Shown one piece after another: positions 53,462 through 62,134 of a DNA stretch of 64,000 nucleotides. The stretch lies in NCBI GenBank assembly GCA_046263755.1, contig JBJYZC010000002.1, positions 124,001 to 188,000 on the forward strand. The letters run 5' to 3'. A program made the position numbers and the translations under genes. Numbering within the stretch: position 1 is the first letter of the stretch; each line of letters starts with the position of its first letter. The notes under the pieces were generated by a model. The model had not been told where the DNA came from. It ran no database searches and saw only the letters and a list, made by a program, of their open reading frames with translations. This stretch comes from Lachnocurva sp029100405 (lineage in GTDB: Bacteria > Bacillota > Clostridia > Lachnospirales > Lachnospiraceae).

Positions 53462-53615
53462 CGCAGATACTACGAGCGGAAGACTCAAAAATTGCTTACG
53501 CAATTTTTTCGTTTCGCGCTGTCGCGCAATCGAAAAAGCCCCGGCCTCACGGCTCGACACGCAAGCGTGTCTCCCGGAGGCTGGGGCTTTTTCGGCTCCG
53601 CTCGTAGTATCCGCG
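53462..53615. repeat. Strongly structured inverted repeat (MITE-like or structured RNA)
   Basis: Outer arms of 18 positions (53462-53480 with 53597-53615, one mismatch) contain GATACTACGAGCGGA and its perfect complement. Inside are AAAAATTGC/GCAATTTTT (53487-53508), GCGC/GCGC (53516-53527), and an 18-bp stem 53531-53548/53577-53594 that holds GACACGC/GCGTGTC. No protein is likely. It lies between the ftsH terminator and the GH13 gene, within the 53388-53836 gap. Confidence 0.8.
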
Positions 53616-53616
53616 G

Positions 53617-53641
53617 AAAAATAAAGCAGCCTCACGGCTGC
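53617..53641 (-). terminator. Terminator of the ftsH operon
   Basis: On the minus strand GCAGCC-GTGA-GGCTGC is followed by TTTATTTTT. The GCC-TCAC-GGC core (plus strand) also occurs in the adjacent repeat at 53544-53553. The 53642-53836 stretch is AT-rich and shows nothing else. Confidence 0.75.
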
Positions 53642-53836
53642 TTGGAGAAGGTATTTTTACTTTTATAGGGGGTAGTAAAAATATTTATATGTATTGGGGG
53701 TCTTTACGATTATGATAGTATCACGCTCGTGGCAAGAAGTCTGCACAATGTTCACAAAAATTGGGTCTTGCTTTTGTGCAAATTGTCAGCTGTCTCTGGC
53801 CTTCACTATCAATCCTCCAGTTTAACTACCCCTTTC

Positions 53837-55672
53837 TTATGCTTCTACAGGCTCTTCCTTTTCGAAAAGTGCCTCGAATTCCTGACGGTTGATCTTCTCT
53901 TTTTCCATAAGAAGTTTTGCAGAGGCATGAAGGACATCCATATGGCTTTGAATCAGTTCTGTCGCCTTGGCATAACACTGGTCCATAATGGATTTCACTT
54001 CCTTGTCGATCTCGGTTGCAATTTCTTCACTATAGGGTTTGGTATGGGCCAGATCCTTACCGAGGAAGACTTCTTCGTCCTCTTCTTCATAACAGATGGT
54101 TCCGATATGATCCGACATACCATATTTCATGACCATATCTCTGGCCGTTCTGGTAGCCTGCTTAATATCATTGGAAGCACCGGTCGTAATATCGCCGAAG
54201 ATCAACTGCTCGGCGATGCGGCCGCCCAGGGATACTTCGATATCCTCAAGCATCTTACTCCTGGTCAAAAACATCTCATCCTTTTCCGGAAGAGGCATGG
54301 TATATCCCGCAGCTCCCATTCCGGTCGGAATAATGGAAACCGAATAAACCGGTCCTACATCCGGCAGAAGATGGAAAAGGATCGCGTGTCCGGATTCATG
54401 ATAAGCCGTGATCTTCTTTTCTTTCTCTGAAATGATGCGGCTCTTTTTCTCCGTTCCAAGACCCACCTTCACAAAGCTGGTCTTGATATCATCCATGGTG
54501 ATATAATTCTTATTTTCTTCTGCCGCCCGAATGGCAGACTCGTTCAGGAGGTTTTCCAGGTCCGCTCCGGTAAAACCTGCTGTAGTCTGAGCGATCTGGG
54601 TCAGATCCACATCATCGCCCAGGGGTTTATTTTTCGAATGAACCAGAAGGATCTCTTCTCTCTCCCGGATATCCGGCCGTCCAACATAGACCTTCCTGTC
54701 GAATCGTCCCGGTCTCATAATGGCAGGATCCAGAATATCTACCCGGTTGGTTGCAGCTAAGACAATAATGCCGGTATTGACATCAAAACCGTCCATTTCC
54801 ACCAGCATCTGGTTCAAAGTCTGCTCTCTCTCATCATGGGAGCCACCCAGGCCGGCGCCTCTCTTCCGGGCCACAGCATCAATTTCATCGATAAAAACGA
54901 TGCAGGGAGCATTTTTCTTTGCTTCCGAAAAGAGATCTCTGACACGAGATGCACCGACTCCGACAAACATTTCCACAAAGTCCGATCCGGAAATCGAGAA
55001 GAAGGGGACGCCGGCTTCTCCTGCGATGGCCTTGGCCAGCATGGTCTTACCGGTTCCGGGAGGGCCGACAAGAAGCATGCCCTTGGGAATCCGCGCTCCG
55101 ATCCGGGTATATTTGTCCGGATCCTTCAGGAAATCTACAACTTCCTTCATCTGTTCCTTTTCTTCATGCAGACCGGCAACATCATCAAAACGGACTTTGG
55201 AATCTTCCGGATGCGTTAATTTGGCATGACTTTTCCCGAAATTTGCCATCCGGCCGCCGGCTCCGTCGCCATTCATGGCGCGGGACTGCATACTGCTAAG
55301 CAGGACAAGGAAAAGTACAATAAAGACGCCCGTTAAAATTGTCGGAAGGAGAATGCTAAGCCAGTTATTATCCTTAACATCCTGTATCTGGTAGGAAATA
55401 CCGGCATCATCCAGCATTGCCTCTGCTTCTTTCACATCGGAGACATAATAGATCCGGCTGTCTTTGGAATCCGATGTCTCATATGAAACAGCTCCGGTAG
55501 GCACAGCCTCATTCTGCCGGACTTCCACAGAAACCATATTGTCGCTTTTCAGATCCTTCTCAAAGGCCGATTTACTGATGCCCGCCGTACGTCTCGCAGA
55601 AGAGGCAAACCAAACAGCAGCCAAAAGAACAAGGAAGAGGATGTAGATTCCCCAGCTTCTTCTCTGATTCAA
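53837..55672 (-). CDS. ftsH: ATP-dependent zinc metalloprotease FtsH
   Basis: The 611-residue membrane protease has two N-terminal membrane segments (about 8-24 and 107-127), an AAA domain with Walker A GPPGTGKT (203-210), Walker B IDEID (261-265) and the second region of homology, then the zinc site HESGH (425-429). It degrades membrane and regulatory proteins. The start is TTG 55672, 7 bp after GGGAG. It follows hpt as in Bacillus. Confidence 0.97.
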   Translation of the reverse strand: MNQRRSWGIYILFLVLLAAVWFASSARRTAGISKSAFEKDLKSDNMVSVEVRQNEAVPTGAVSYETSDSKDSRIYYVSDVKEAEAMLDDAGISYQIQDVKDNNWLSILLPTILTGVFIVLFLVLLSSMQSRAMNGDGAGGRMANFGKSHAKLTHPEDSKVRFDDVAGLHEEKEQMKEVVDFLKDPDKYTRIGARIPKGMLLVGPPGTGKTMLAKAIAGEAGVPFFSISGSDFVEMFVGVGASRVRDLFSEAKKNAPCIVFIDEIDAVARKRGAGLGGSHDEREQTLNQMLVEMDGFDVNTGIIVLAATNRVDILDPAIMRPGRFDRKVYVGRPDIREREEILLVHSKNKPLGDDVDLTQIAQTTAGFTGADLENLLNESAIRAAEENKNYITMDDIKTSFVKVGLGTEKKSRIISEKEKKITAYHESGHAILFHLLPDVGPVYSVSIIPTGMGAAGYTMPLPEKDEMFLTRSKMLEDIEVSLGGRIAEQLIFGDITTGASNDIKQATRTARDMVMKYGMSDHIGTICYEEEDEEVFLGKDLAHTKPYSEEIATEIDKEVKSIMDQCYAKATELIQSHMDVLHASAKLLMEKEKINRQEFEALFEKEEPVEA

Positions 55673-55704
55673 TGTCTTTCTCCCATTCTAATTCAATTGT
55701 CATC

Positions 55705-56232
55705 TCAGTCATCCAGGTTCAAGACACCGATATAAGGCAGATTCCGGTATCTCTGGTCATAGTCCAGACCATAACCCACAACAAATTCGTCCGGAATGGT
55801 AAAGCCCGTATAATCCACATGGACATCGACTTCTCTCCGATCCGGCTTATCCAGCATGGCAGCCAGGCGAACACTCTTCGCACCCTTTTCCGTAAAATAC
55901 TTGAGCAGGAAGGACAAGGTATTGCCACTATCAATGATATCCTCGGCAATCAGCACATTCTTTCCCGTAACATCCGTATCCAGTTCCTTGGTGACCTTTA
56001 CTTCACCGGAAGACACGGTTCCGCTGCCATAAGAGCTGGTGGCCATGAAATCGATCACCACCGGGACCATAATTCTCTTTGCAAGTTCCGTACAGAAGAA
56101 AGCCGCCCCTTTCAGGACACCGACAAGAAGGATCTCCTCGCCTTTATAATCCTCACTGATTTGTGCGCCAAGCTCACGGATCCTTTTGTCCAAGTCCTCT
56201 TCCGAAAGCATCACACTAATTTTCTCACTCAT
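55705..56232 (-). CDS. hpt: Hypoxanthine phosphoribosyltransferase
   Basis: The 175-residue enzyme makes IMP and GMP from hypoxanthine and guanine. It has the PRPP motif VLIAEDIIDSGNT and the base-binding VGYGLDYDQRYRNLPYIGVL. ATG 56232 overlaps the tilS stop (ATGA). The tilS-hpt-ftsH order is conserved in Firmicutes. Confidence 0.96.
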   Translation of the reverse strand: MSEKISVMLSEEDLDKRIRELGAQISEDYKGEEILLVGVLKGAAFFCTELAKRIMVPVVIDFMATSSYGSGTVSSGEVKVTKELDTDVTGKNVLIAEDIIDSGNTLSFLLKYFTEKGAKSVRLAAMLDKPDRREVDVHVDYTGFTIPDEFVVGYGLDYDQRYRNLPYIGVLNLDD

Positions 56233-57773
56233 GAATCTGCCTTTCTCCAACTGATTCTAAATACTGATTTCGTATCCTCTCTGATCCAGACATCCGAAGC
56301 CAGGCGAAGCCCCATCACAAGAAGAACGTCCGACCCGCTGCAAAGAAGGGGGATCCTGTCCCTCTCCTCCTTTGGAATCTTCTGATCAATGAGGAAGTCC
56401 TTCAATTTCCGATGCCCGCCCGATGCCGAAAGTGAGATCCGATCTCCCGCCATTCGGCTCCGAATTCTTAGATTGTCACTAATCATATCATAATCCAAGT
56501 CATTCGTATAGGTCGCTGTCTCCCGAATCTTTTGATCCACCGGACCCGGTTTTCTCTCCCTGAGACTGATTTTAAGCCTTCCCCCTGCCAGTAGAAACTC
56601 CCTGGTCTCTCCGACTGACAGCTTGGGAAGAAGAAGGCTCTCATTGGGACCCAGCCATGGTTTATCTTTCCCCTGAGGAAATATAGACCCGTCCGATCTT
56701 TTCCTGAGGTAGAGCAGACTTCCCTCCGCCTGAAGGTAATAGCCCTTGGGTAGAAGCCAGGTACGATTGCCTTTGGTCTCAGCCAGTTCCAGAGCCTTTC
56801 TGATATGGGTTCTTCCGACATCCCTGCCGCTTCCTGCCATATAAGTCCGAAACCAGAAAAGAAGGACCTCTTGTTTTAAGCTATCCGAATCCAGAGCCAT
56901 AAGACGCTTTCGAAAAAGCGGCGGGATCCTGGCTTGATTCGCAAGCGGGATTTCCGCCGGCTGCAGATCCTTCCTATCTTCCAGGCGCTCTTTTCGATAA
57001 ATAGCTGCCTCTTCTTTTTCCCGGATCTCCTGTTCAAAGATCCGGCTCTGCTCTCTCATCAGCCCTGCGGTCTGACTGATATGAAGGGCAGCTTTCTCAT
57101 TAATGGAAGAAAGGAGAGGCATCACCTCGCGGCGGATCAAATTTCTCGGGATCGAGGTGTCCAGATTGGTGCGATCTGTCCGATAGGACTGATCCTTATC
57201 TTTGAGATAGGCTTCGATCTCCTTACGGCTTACGCAGAGCATAGGCCGGATGACAGAACCGGAAAGCGGTTTCAGGCCACACAGACCTCTCCAACCGGTT
57301 CCACGGACCAGCTGGAGGAGAAGGGTCTCCGCATTGTCATCCAGGTGATGGGCAACCGCGATCCGGCAGGATCCGGTTTCTTTCAGTAAAGTATCAGCTG
57401 CCTTGTAGAAGGCCTGATAGCGAAGCTCCCTGGCCGCCTCCTCCAGAGACTTTTTCTTTTCTTTCGCATAAGAGAGACAATCCACTGAATAAACGGACAA
57501 AGGCACAGAAAGAGCCTGACAGAGTCTCTCTACAAAGGCCTGATCCTGCCGGCTCTCTTCACCACGAATCCCATGTTCCACATGCACCGCATAAAGCTTG
57601 AGATGCTCTTCCTCTTTCAAGGCGCAAAGGATCCGAAGAAGGGCAACCGAATCCGCTCCTCCGGATACTGCAGCAAGAACCGTCCGATGACTGCTATCCA
57701 AAAGGTCTTCCTCTCGGATATAGTCTCTGACCCTTTGTTCCAGTGGATGAAGGATAGAAAGACCTGCCGCCAT
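56229..57773 (-). CDS. tilS: tRNA(Ile)-lysidine synthase
   Basis: The 514-residue enzyme modifies C34 of tRNA-Ile(CAU) to lysidine. It has the PP-loop VSGGADSVALL, HVEHGIRGEESRQD, AVAHHLDDNAETLLLQLVRG and IRPML, and the TilS C-terminal domain. ATG 57773 overlaps the divIC stop (TGATG), so the two are translationally coupled. Confidence 0.95.
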   Translation of the reverse strand: MAAGLSILHPLEQRVRDYIREEDLLDSSHRTVLAAVSGGADSVALLRILCALKEEEHLKLYAVHVEHGIRGEESRQDQAFVERLCQALSVPLSVYSVDCLSYAKEKKKSLEEAARELRYQAFYKAADTLLKETGSCRIAVAHHLDDNAETLLLQLVRGTGWRGLCGLKPLSGSVIRPMLCVSRKEIEAYLKDKDQSYRTDRTNLDTSIPRNLIRREVMPLLSSINEKAALHISQTAGLMREQSRIFEQEIREKEEAAIYRKERLEDRKDLQPAEIPLANQARIPPLFRKRLMALDSDSLKQEVLLFWFRTYMAGSGRDVGRTHIRKALELAETKGNRTWLLPKGYYLQAEGSLLYLRKRSDGSIFPQGKDKPWLGPNESLLLPKLSVGETREFLLAGGRLKISLRERKPGPVDQKIRETATYTNDLDYDMISDNLRIRSRMAGDRISLSASGGHRKLKDFLIDQKIPKEERDRIPLLCSGSDVLLVMGLRLASDVWIREDTKSVFRISWRKADS

Positions 57774-58093
57774 CACTTCTTCTCCCGGAAAATGATTTCA
57801 TTCTCATGGAGCATTCCAAGTTTGCTCTTGGCCGTATCTTCTACGTATTCCGATGATTTCGTATAAGCCTCATAGCCTTTCAAAGCCTTGGATTCTTCCT
57901 TGAGATCTGCCTTCTCTGCCTGCAGGGCAGCCTCCTTGTTCTCATAGAATTGTTTTTTCTTATAGAGGGAGACCATCTGAATGGTCAGGACAAAAGCCAG
58001 AAAGACTGCCGTGATATAGGTAAAAAGTCTGGCAGCCCTCCGTCTTCTCTTCTGCTTTTTCACAAGCTTATTTGTATTCGGTCCTTCTGACAT
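57773..58093 (-). CDS. divIC: Septum formation initiator, DivIC/FtsB-like
   Basis: The 106-residue protein has a basic cytoplasmic N-terminus, one membrane segment (about residues 23-42) and a periplasmic coiled coil (YENKEAALQAEKADLKEESK) ending in LGMLHENEIIF, the DivIC pattern. It acts in the divisome. ATG 58093 follows GAGGATTGGAAT; the frame runs to 58207 without a better site. Confidence 0.9.
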   Translation of the reverse strand: MSEGPNTNKLVKKQKRRRRAARLFTYITAVFLAFVLTIQMVSLYKKKQFYENKEAALQAEKADLKEESKALKGYEAYTKSSEYVEDTAKSKLGMLHENEIIFREKK

Positions 58094-58178
58094 ATTCCAA
58101 TCCTCTAAAAACAAAGTACAAGATCTTCTCCAGCCGGCAGGATTCTTTGCCACCAAAGAAAATCCCCGATCCATCAGT

Positions 58179-58442
58179 TCAAAGATAGCGGAACATTTTC
58201 TCTGCATCTTCCTTCCGGATCGATTCTTTCACATCCAGAACTTCCGCCTTTACTGTCTTATTTCCGAATGCGATCTCTATGGTGTCACCCGGCTTCACCT
58301 GAACCGATGCCTTGGCCGGTCTGCCATTGACCTGTACTCTTCCGGCATCGCAGGCTTCATTTGCCACGGTTCTTCTCTTGATGATCCTTGAAATTTTCAA
58401 GAATTTATCAAGCCGCATGGTTTTGTTTGCTTCCTCTGCCAT
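58179..58442 (-). CDS. rqcP: S4-domain RNA-binding protein RqcP
   Basis: The 87-residue protein is a single S4 domain (MRLDKFLKISRIIKRRTVAN, DAGRVQVNGRPAKASVQVKPGD). In Bacillus the equivalent YabO/RqcP lies before divIC and stabilises P-site tRNA in ribosome quality control. ATG 58442 follows GAGAGGAAATCG. Confidence 0.92.
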   Translation of the reverse strand: MAEEANKTMRLDKFLKISRIIKRRTVANEACDAGRVQVNGRPAKASVQVKPGDTIEIAFGNKTVKAEVLDVKESIRKEDAEKMFRYL

Positions 58443-58463
58443 CGATTTCCTCTCTTTCCTCCG

Positions 58464-58501
58464 AATAAAAATCAGGCCCAAAGGGAATCCCCTTGGGCCT
58501 G
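58464..58501 (-). terminator. Terminator after hup
   Basis: CAGGCCCAAAGGG pairs with CCCTTGGGCCTG (one bulge) and the minus strand continues ATTTTTATT. It lies just before rqcP, so the rqcP-ftsH block depends on read-through or an unseen promoter. Confidence 0.8.
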
Positions 58502-58526
58502 TCCGTTGACTCTCTTTGAAAAGGAA

Positions 58527-58802
58527 TTAACCGTTAACGATATCCTTCAGAGCCTTTCCTGCCTTGAACTTCGGAGCCTTGGATGCAGGAATCTTCATCT
58601 CATCTCCAGTCTGGGGATTACGTCCGGTACGAGCTGCTCTCTCAGATACTTCAAAGGTGCCGAAGCCAACCAGCTGGATCTTCTCACCCTTCTTCAGCTC
58701 ATCTGCAACAACATCTGTAAATGCCTTCAGTGCATTCTCAGCGTCCTTCTTGGAAAGCTCAGCCTTCTCAGCAATTGCTGCAACTAATTCAGACTTATTC
58801 AT
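58527..58802 (-). CDS. hup: DNA-binding protein HU
   Basis: The 91-residue protein matches HU: MNKSELVAAIAEKAELSKKD, IQLVGFGTFEV, ERAARTGRNPQTGDEMKIPA and FKAGKALKDIV. It bends and compacts DNA as a dimer. AGGAGGAAGTAAAA precedes the ATG. It has its own promoter and terminator. Confidence 0.97.
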   Translation of the reverse strand: MNKSELVAAIAEKAELSKKDAENALKAFTDVVADELKKGEKIQLVGFGTFEVSERAARTGRNPQTGDEMKIPASKAPKFKAGKALKDIVNG

Positions 58803-58874
58803 TTTTACTTCCTCCTATTTTCAATAGTAATTCGATATTTCCGCAGTAGCCTCCGCGGTTTAACCTCTTATCTA

Positions 58875-58903
58875 CTTATAATGGTTTCCCTTCCGATTGT
58901 CAA
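58875..58903 (-). promoter_or_regulatory. Promoter of hup
   Basis: TTGACA (58898-58903), a 17-bp spacer and TATAAG (58875-58880) on the minus strand. Confidence 0.85.
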
Positions 58904-58921
58904 GAAAAGTAGGCCCAAAAG

Positions 58922-60658
58922 TCAGATTAAAGGCTGAACCAGGGCATCCAGGGCCTCTTTCATGTCCTTTTCCTGTTTCTCGGCATCGTCCATGGAACTG
59001 CCACGGACTCCGAAATAGAACTTGATCTTGGGCTCGGTACCGGACGGGCGAACGCAGACCCATGCCGCATCCGAAAGTTCATAGTAGAGAACATTGGATT
59101 TTGGAAGACCGGTAGCTGTCACTTCATTGCTGGAAAGATCCAGAATGGTATCCTTCTCATAATCGCGGATCTTCTCTACCTTGTAAGGGCCGATGGCTGC
59201 AGGCGCATTGTTTCGGAGTTCTTCCATGATCTTTCCGATCTTCTCAATGCCTTCCTTGCCGGCAAGGGTTACAGAGCTGACCTCATCACGATAATAGCCG
59301 TACTTCTCATACATCTCCAGCATAGCATCCCAGAGGGTCATATTTCTGGTCTTGTAATATGCTGCAGCTTCACAGAGAACCATAGATGCAGCAACGGCAT
59401 CCTTATCTCTTGCATAGGTTCCCGGCAGACAGCCGTAGCTCTCCTCCATACCGAAGAGATAGGTTCCCTTTCCGCTGCGCTCGAACTCCAGGATCTTCTG
59501 TCCGATCCACTTGAATCCGGTCAGAACTTCGATCAGCTGAACGTGGAAGTCCGCTGCAATGGCATCTGCCATATTGGTCGTAACAATGGACCGGATAAAA
59601 GCTCCGTCCTCCGGAAGTTTTCCATTCACAGCCAGCTTCTGGCTTAAGATATAATAGCCGATCAGGCAGCCGGACATATTTCCGGTCAAGGCATGATATT
59701 CACCGGTCTTTGAATCCAGGACATGAACACCCAGACGATCCGCATCCGGATCCGTAGCAAGGATCAGGTCAGCGCCGATCTCCTTTGCCATCTTTTCTCC
59801 CAGAACAAAGGCCTCGGGATTCTCCGGGTTGGGGTAAGAAACAGAAGGGAAGTCTCCGTCCGGCTTTTCCTGTTCCGGTACGACATAGACATTCGGGAAG
59901 CCAAGTTCCTTTAACACTCTTCTGACGGGAATATTTCCTGTGCCATGGAGCGGATTGTAGACGATCTTAATGTCTTTTCCGACCTTGTCAATGCAATCCT
60001 GATGAATGACAACAGAACGGACTTCCTTGTCATAGGCATTATCTACATCCTCACCAATCGTGATATAAAGGCCGGCATCCTCTGCCGCCTTCTTCCCCAT
60101 GGTCTTTACTGCACTGAAATCCCTGACTGCCCGGACTTCATCCATGATTCCGGTGTCATGTGGCGGTGTGATCTGTGCACCATCTTCCCAGTAGACCTTA
60201 TAACCGTTGTATTCCTTCGGATTATGGCTGGCAGTAATATTGATACCGGCCGCTGCCTTCAGATAACGGACAGCAAAGGACAGAACCGGTGTCGGACGAA
60301 GGGACTCGAAAACATAGGCCTTGATTCCATTTGCTGCAAGGCAGAGCGCTGCTTCATCCGCGAATTCCGGCGACATATGACGGGAATCATAGGAAATTGC
60401 GACACCCTGTCCTGCCTTTCCAACCTTATTGATATAGTTGGCCAGGCCCTGGGTAGCCTTTCGCACCGTGTAAATATTCATACGGTTGGTACCTGCGCCG
60501 ATGACGCCGCGGAGACCTGCCGTACCGAATTCCAGATCCCGGTAAAAACGATCTTCGATCTCCTTTTCATCACCGGCGATCCCTCTGAGTTCCTCCTTCG
60601 TCTTTTCATCGAAGTAAGGATCATTCAGCCACTCATTATAAGTTTCTTTATAGCCCAT
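58922..60658 (-). CDS. Phosphoglucomutase/phosphomannomutase
   Basis: The 578-residue alpha-D-phosphohexomutase converts glucose 1-phosphate to glucose 6-phosphate. It has the phosphoserine loop ITASHNPKEYNGYK, the metal loop DPDADRLG and the phosphate-binding RPSGTEPKIKFY. ATG 60658 follows CAGGAGGGAATT. It would feed glycogen phosphorylase product to glycolysis. Confidence 0.95.
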   Translation of the reverse strand: MGYKETYNEWLNDPYFDEKTKEELRGIAGDEKEIEDRFYRDLEFGTAGLRGVIGAGTNRMNIYTVRKATQGLANYINKVGKAGQGVAISYDSRHMSPEFADEAALCLAANGIKAYVFESLRPTPVLSFAVRYLKAAAGINITASHNPKEYNGYKVYWEDGAQITPPHDTGIMDEVRAVRDFSAVKTMGKKAAEDAGLYITIGEDVDNAYDKEVRSVVIHQDCIDKVGKDIKIVYNPLHGTGNIPVRRVLKELGFPNVYVVPEQEKPDGDFPSVSYPNPENPEAFVLGEKMAKEIGADLILATDPDADRLGVHVLDSKTGEYHALTGNMSGCLIGYYILSQKLAVNGKLPEDGAFIRSIVTTNMADAIAADFHVQLIEVLTGFKWIGQKILEFERSGKGTYLFGMEESYGCLPGTYARDKDAVAASMVLCEAAAYYKTRNMTLWDAMLEMYEKYGYYRDEVSSVTLAGKEGIEKIGKIMEELRNNAPAAIGPYKVEKIRDYEKDTILDLSSNEVTATGLPKSNVLYYELSDAAWVCVRPSGTEPKIKFYFGVRGSSMDDAEKQEKDMKEALDALVQPLI

Positions 60659-60767
60659 AATTCCCTCCTGAATGTAGTTTATGAACAAATAAAGCCATGA
60701 AGTCTGCAGGCTCTTTAAAAAAAAGACGATTCCGCAAGCTTCAGCAGTTTTATCTTACCACACCGTA

Positions 60768-62114
60768 TTAGAAAGATGTATCTTTTTCCATCCATCTTGC
60801 AGCAATTTCAAGCAGTTTTTCTCTCTCATTCAGAGTCGGATCCCCGAGGACCAGGTTCAAAAGTTCCCGTAAGACCTGCCCGACCGCTTTTCCCTGAGGA
60901 ATGCCAAGCTCCAGAAGGTCTTTTCCGGTGACCTTCAAGTCCTTTACCGATAAAGGATCCCCTCTCTCCAGGATCTGATGAAAGGCCTCTTCCAGATGGT
61001 CAATATAGGCCAGTTTCTCTTCCCTCTTATAAGTGCTTTGTCCTAAGGTATCCGCCCGCTTCAGAAGGAGGAGATCCGGGAAAGCTTCTTTTGTGACATG
61101 AGATATGAGAAGACGGATCTTTTTGTCTTTGAGCTTCGGCCTCTCATCATGCCAGCGGATGAGATTCACCACTTTTTTGATGGTTTCATTATCATAACGA
61201 AGTCTTTTTAAGATTTTCCCGGCGTCCACAGCGCCCATTGCCGGATGACCGTCAAAATGTGAGACCCCGGCCTGATCGATCCTCTCGCAGGCCGGCTTAT
61301 CTACATCATGCAGAAGGGCTGCCAGGCGGAGGTAATCTTTCCCCGGGATATTTCTCATCACTTCGATCGTATGCCCGGCCACATTGTAACAATGGTGAAC
61401 GGTATGCTGTTCGGTTTCCTCCATGGCTTTCCATTCCGGGAGAAAGACAGAGAGCAGGCCGGTCTCGTAGAAGTCCCGGATCCTTTCCGGGTGATCGGAG
61501 GTAATGGTCTTCTCAAATTCATCCCGGATCCGTTCCATACTGACCTTAGACAGAGTCGGTGCCAGATCCCGGATCGCCCGGTAGGTCTCCTCTTCGATTC
61601 GAAAATCAAAACGCGCCGCAAAACGGATGGCTCGCATCATACGGAGAGCATCCTCTGAGAAACGTCTTTCGGGGTCTCCGACACAGCGGATCAAGCCGTC
61701 TGCCAGGTCCTTCTGACCATCAAAAGCATCTACAAGACCCGTTGAAGGATTGTAGGCCATGGCATTGATGGTAAAATCCCTTCGTTTCAGATCCTCGAGG
61801 AGACTCGGTGTAAAAGTGACCTGCTCCGGATGCCGGCCATCCTTATAGACGCCGTCCAGCCGATAGGTCGTCACTTCGTAGCCGACGTGATCGATCATGA
61901 CCGTAACCGTCCCATGTTGAATCCCGGTATCGATCGTCTTCGGGAAGATTTCCTTGACTTCTTCCGGCCTTGCCGAAGTCGTGATATCCCAGTCCTTGGG
62001 CACTTTCCCCAGAAAGCAGTCACGGACACAGCCGCCTACTGCGTAGGCTTCGTGTCCGTGCTCTTCCAGCTTTCTTATGATATTTGTAACACTAAGAGGC
62101 AATTTCATTTCCAT
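60768..62114 (-). CDS. cca: CCA-adding enzyme / tRNA nucleotidyltransferase with HD domain
   Basis: The product of about 448 residues has the nucleotidyltransferase core (YAVGGCVRDCFLGKVPKDWD, RRDFTINAMAYN, RMMRAIRFAARF), an RNA-binding part and an HD domain (LLHDVDKP). It builds or repairs tRNA 3' CCA ends, needed here because all four tRNAs in the window lack an encoded CCA. ATG 62114 is used; TTG 62120 has a better-spaced AGGAG. The start lies 20 bp after proS. Confidence 0.92.
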   Translation of the reverse strand: MEMKLPLSVTNIIRKLEEHGHEAYAVGGCVRDCFLGKVPKDWDITTSARPEEVKEIFPKTIDTGIQHGTVTVMIDHVGYEVTTYRLDGVYKDGRHPEQVTFTPSLLEDLKRRDFTINAMAYNPSTGLVDAFDGQKDLADGLIRCVGDPERRFSEDALRMMRAIRFAARFDFRIEEETYRAIRDLAPTLSKVSMERIRDEFEKTITSDHPERIRDFYETGLLSVFLPEWKAMEETEQHTVHHCYNVAGHTIEVMRNIPGKDYLRLAALLHDVDKPACERIDQAGVSHFDGHPAMGAVDAGKILKRLRYDNETIKKVVNLIRWHDERPKLKDKKIRLLISHVTKEAFPDLLLLKRADTLGQSTYKREEKLAYIDHLEEAFHQILERGDPLSVKDLKVTGKDLLELGIPQGKAVGQVLRELLNLVLGDPTLNEREKLLEIAARWMEKDTSF

Positions 62115-62134
62115 AAGCAAAGCGATACTCCTGA

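Noticed and set aside
53423..53668. Open frame of 81 codons and an opposite frame across the structured repeat
   Set aside because: They run through inverted repeats, lack a ribosome binding site and resemble no protein.
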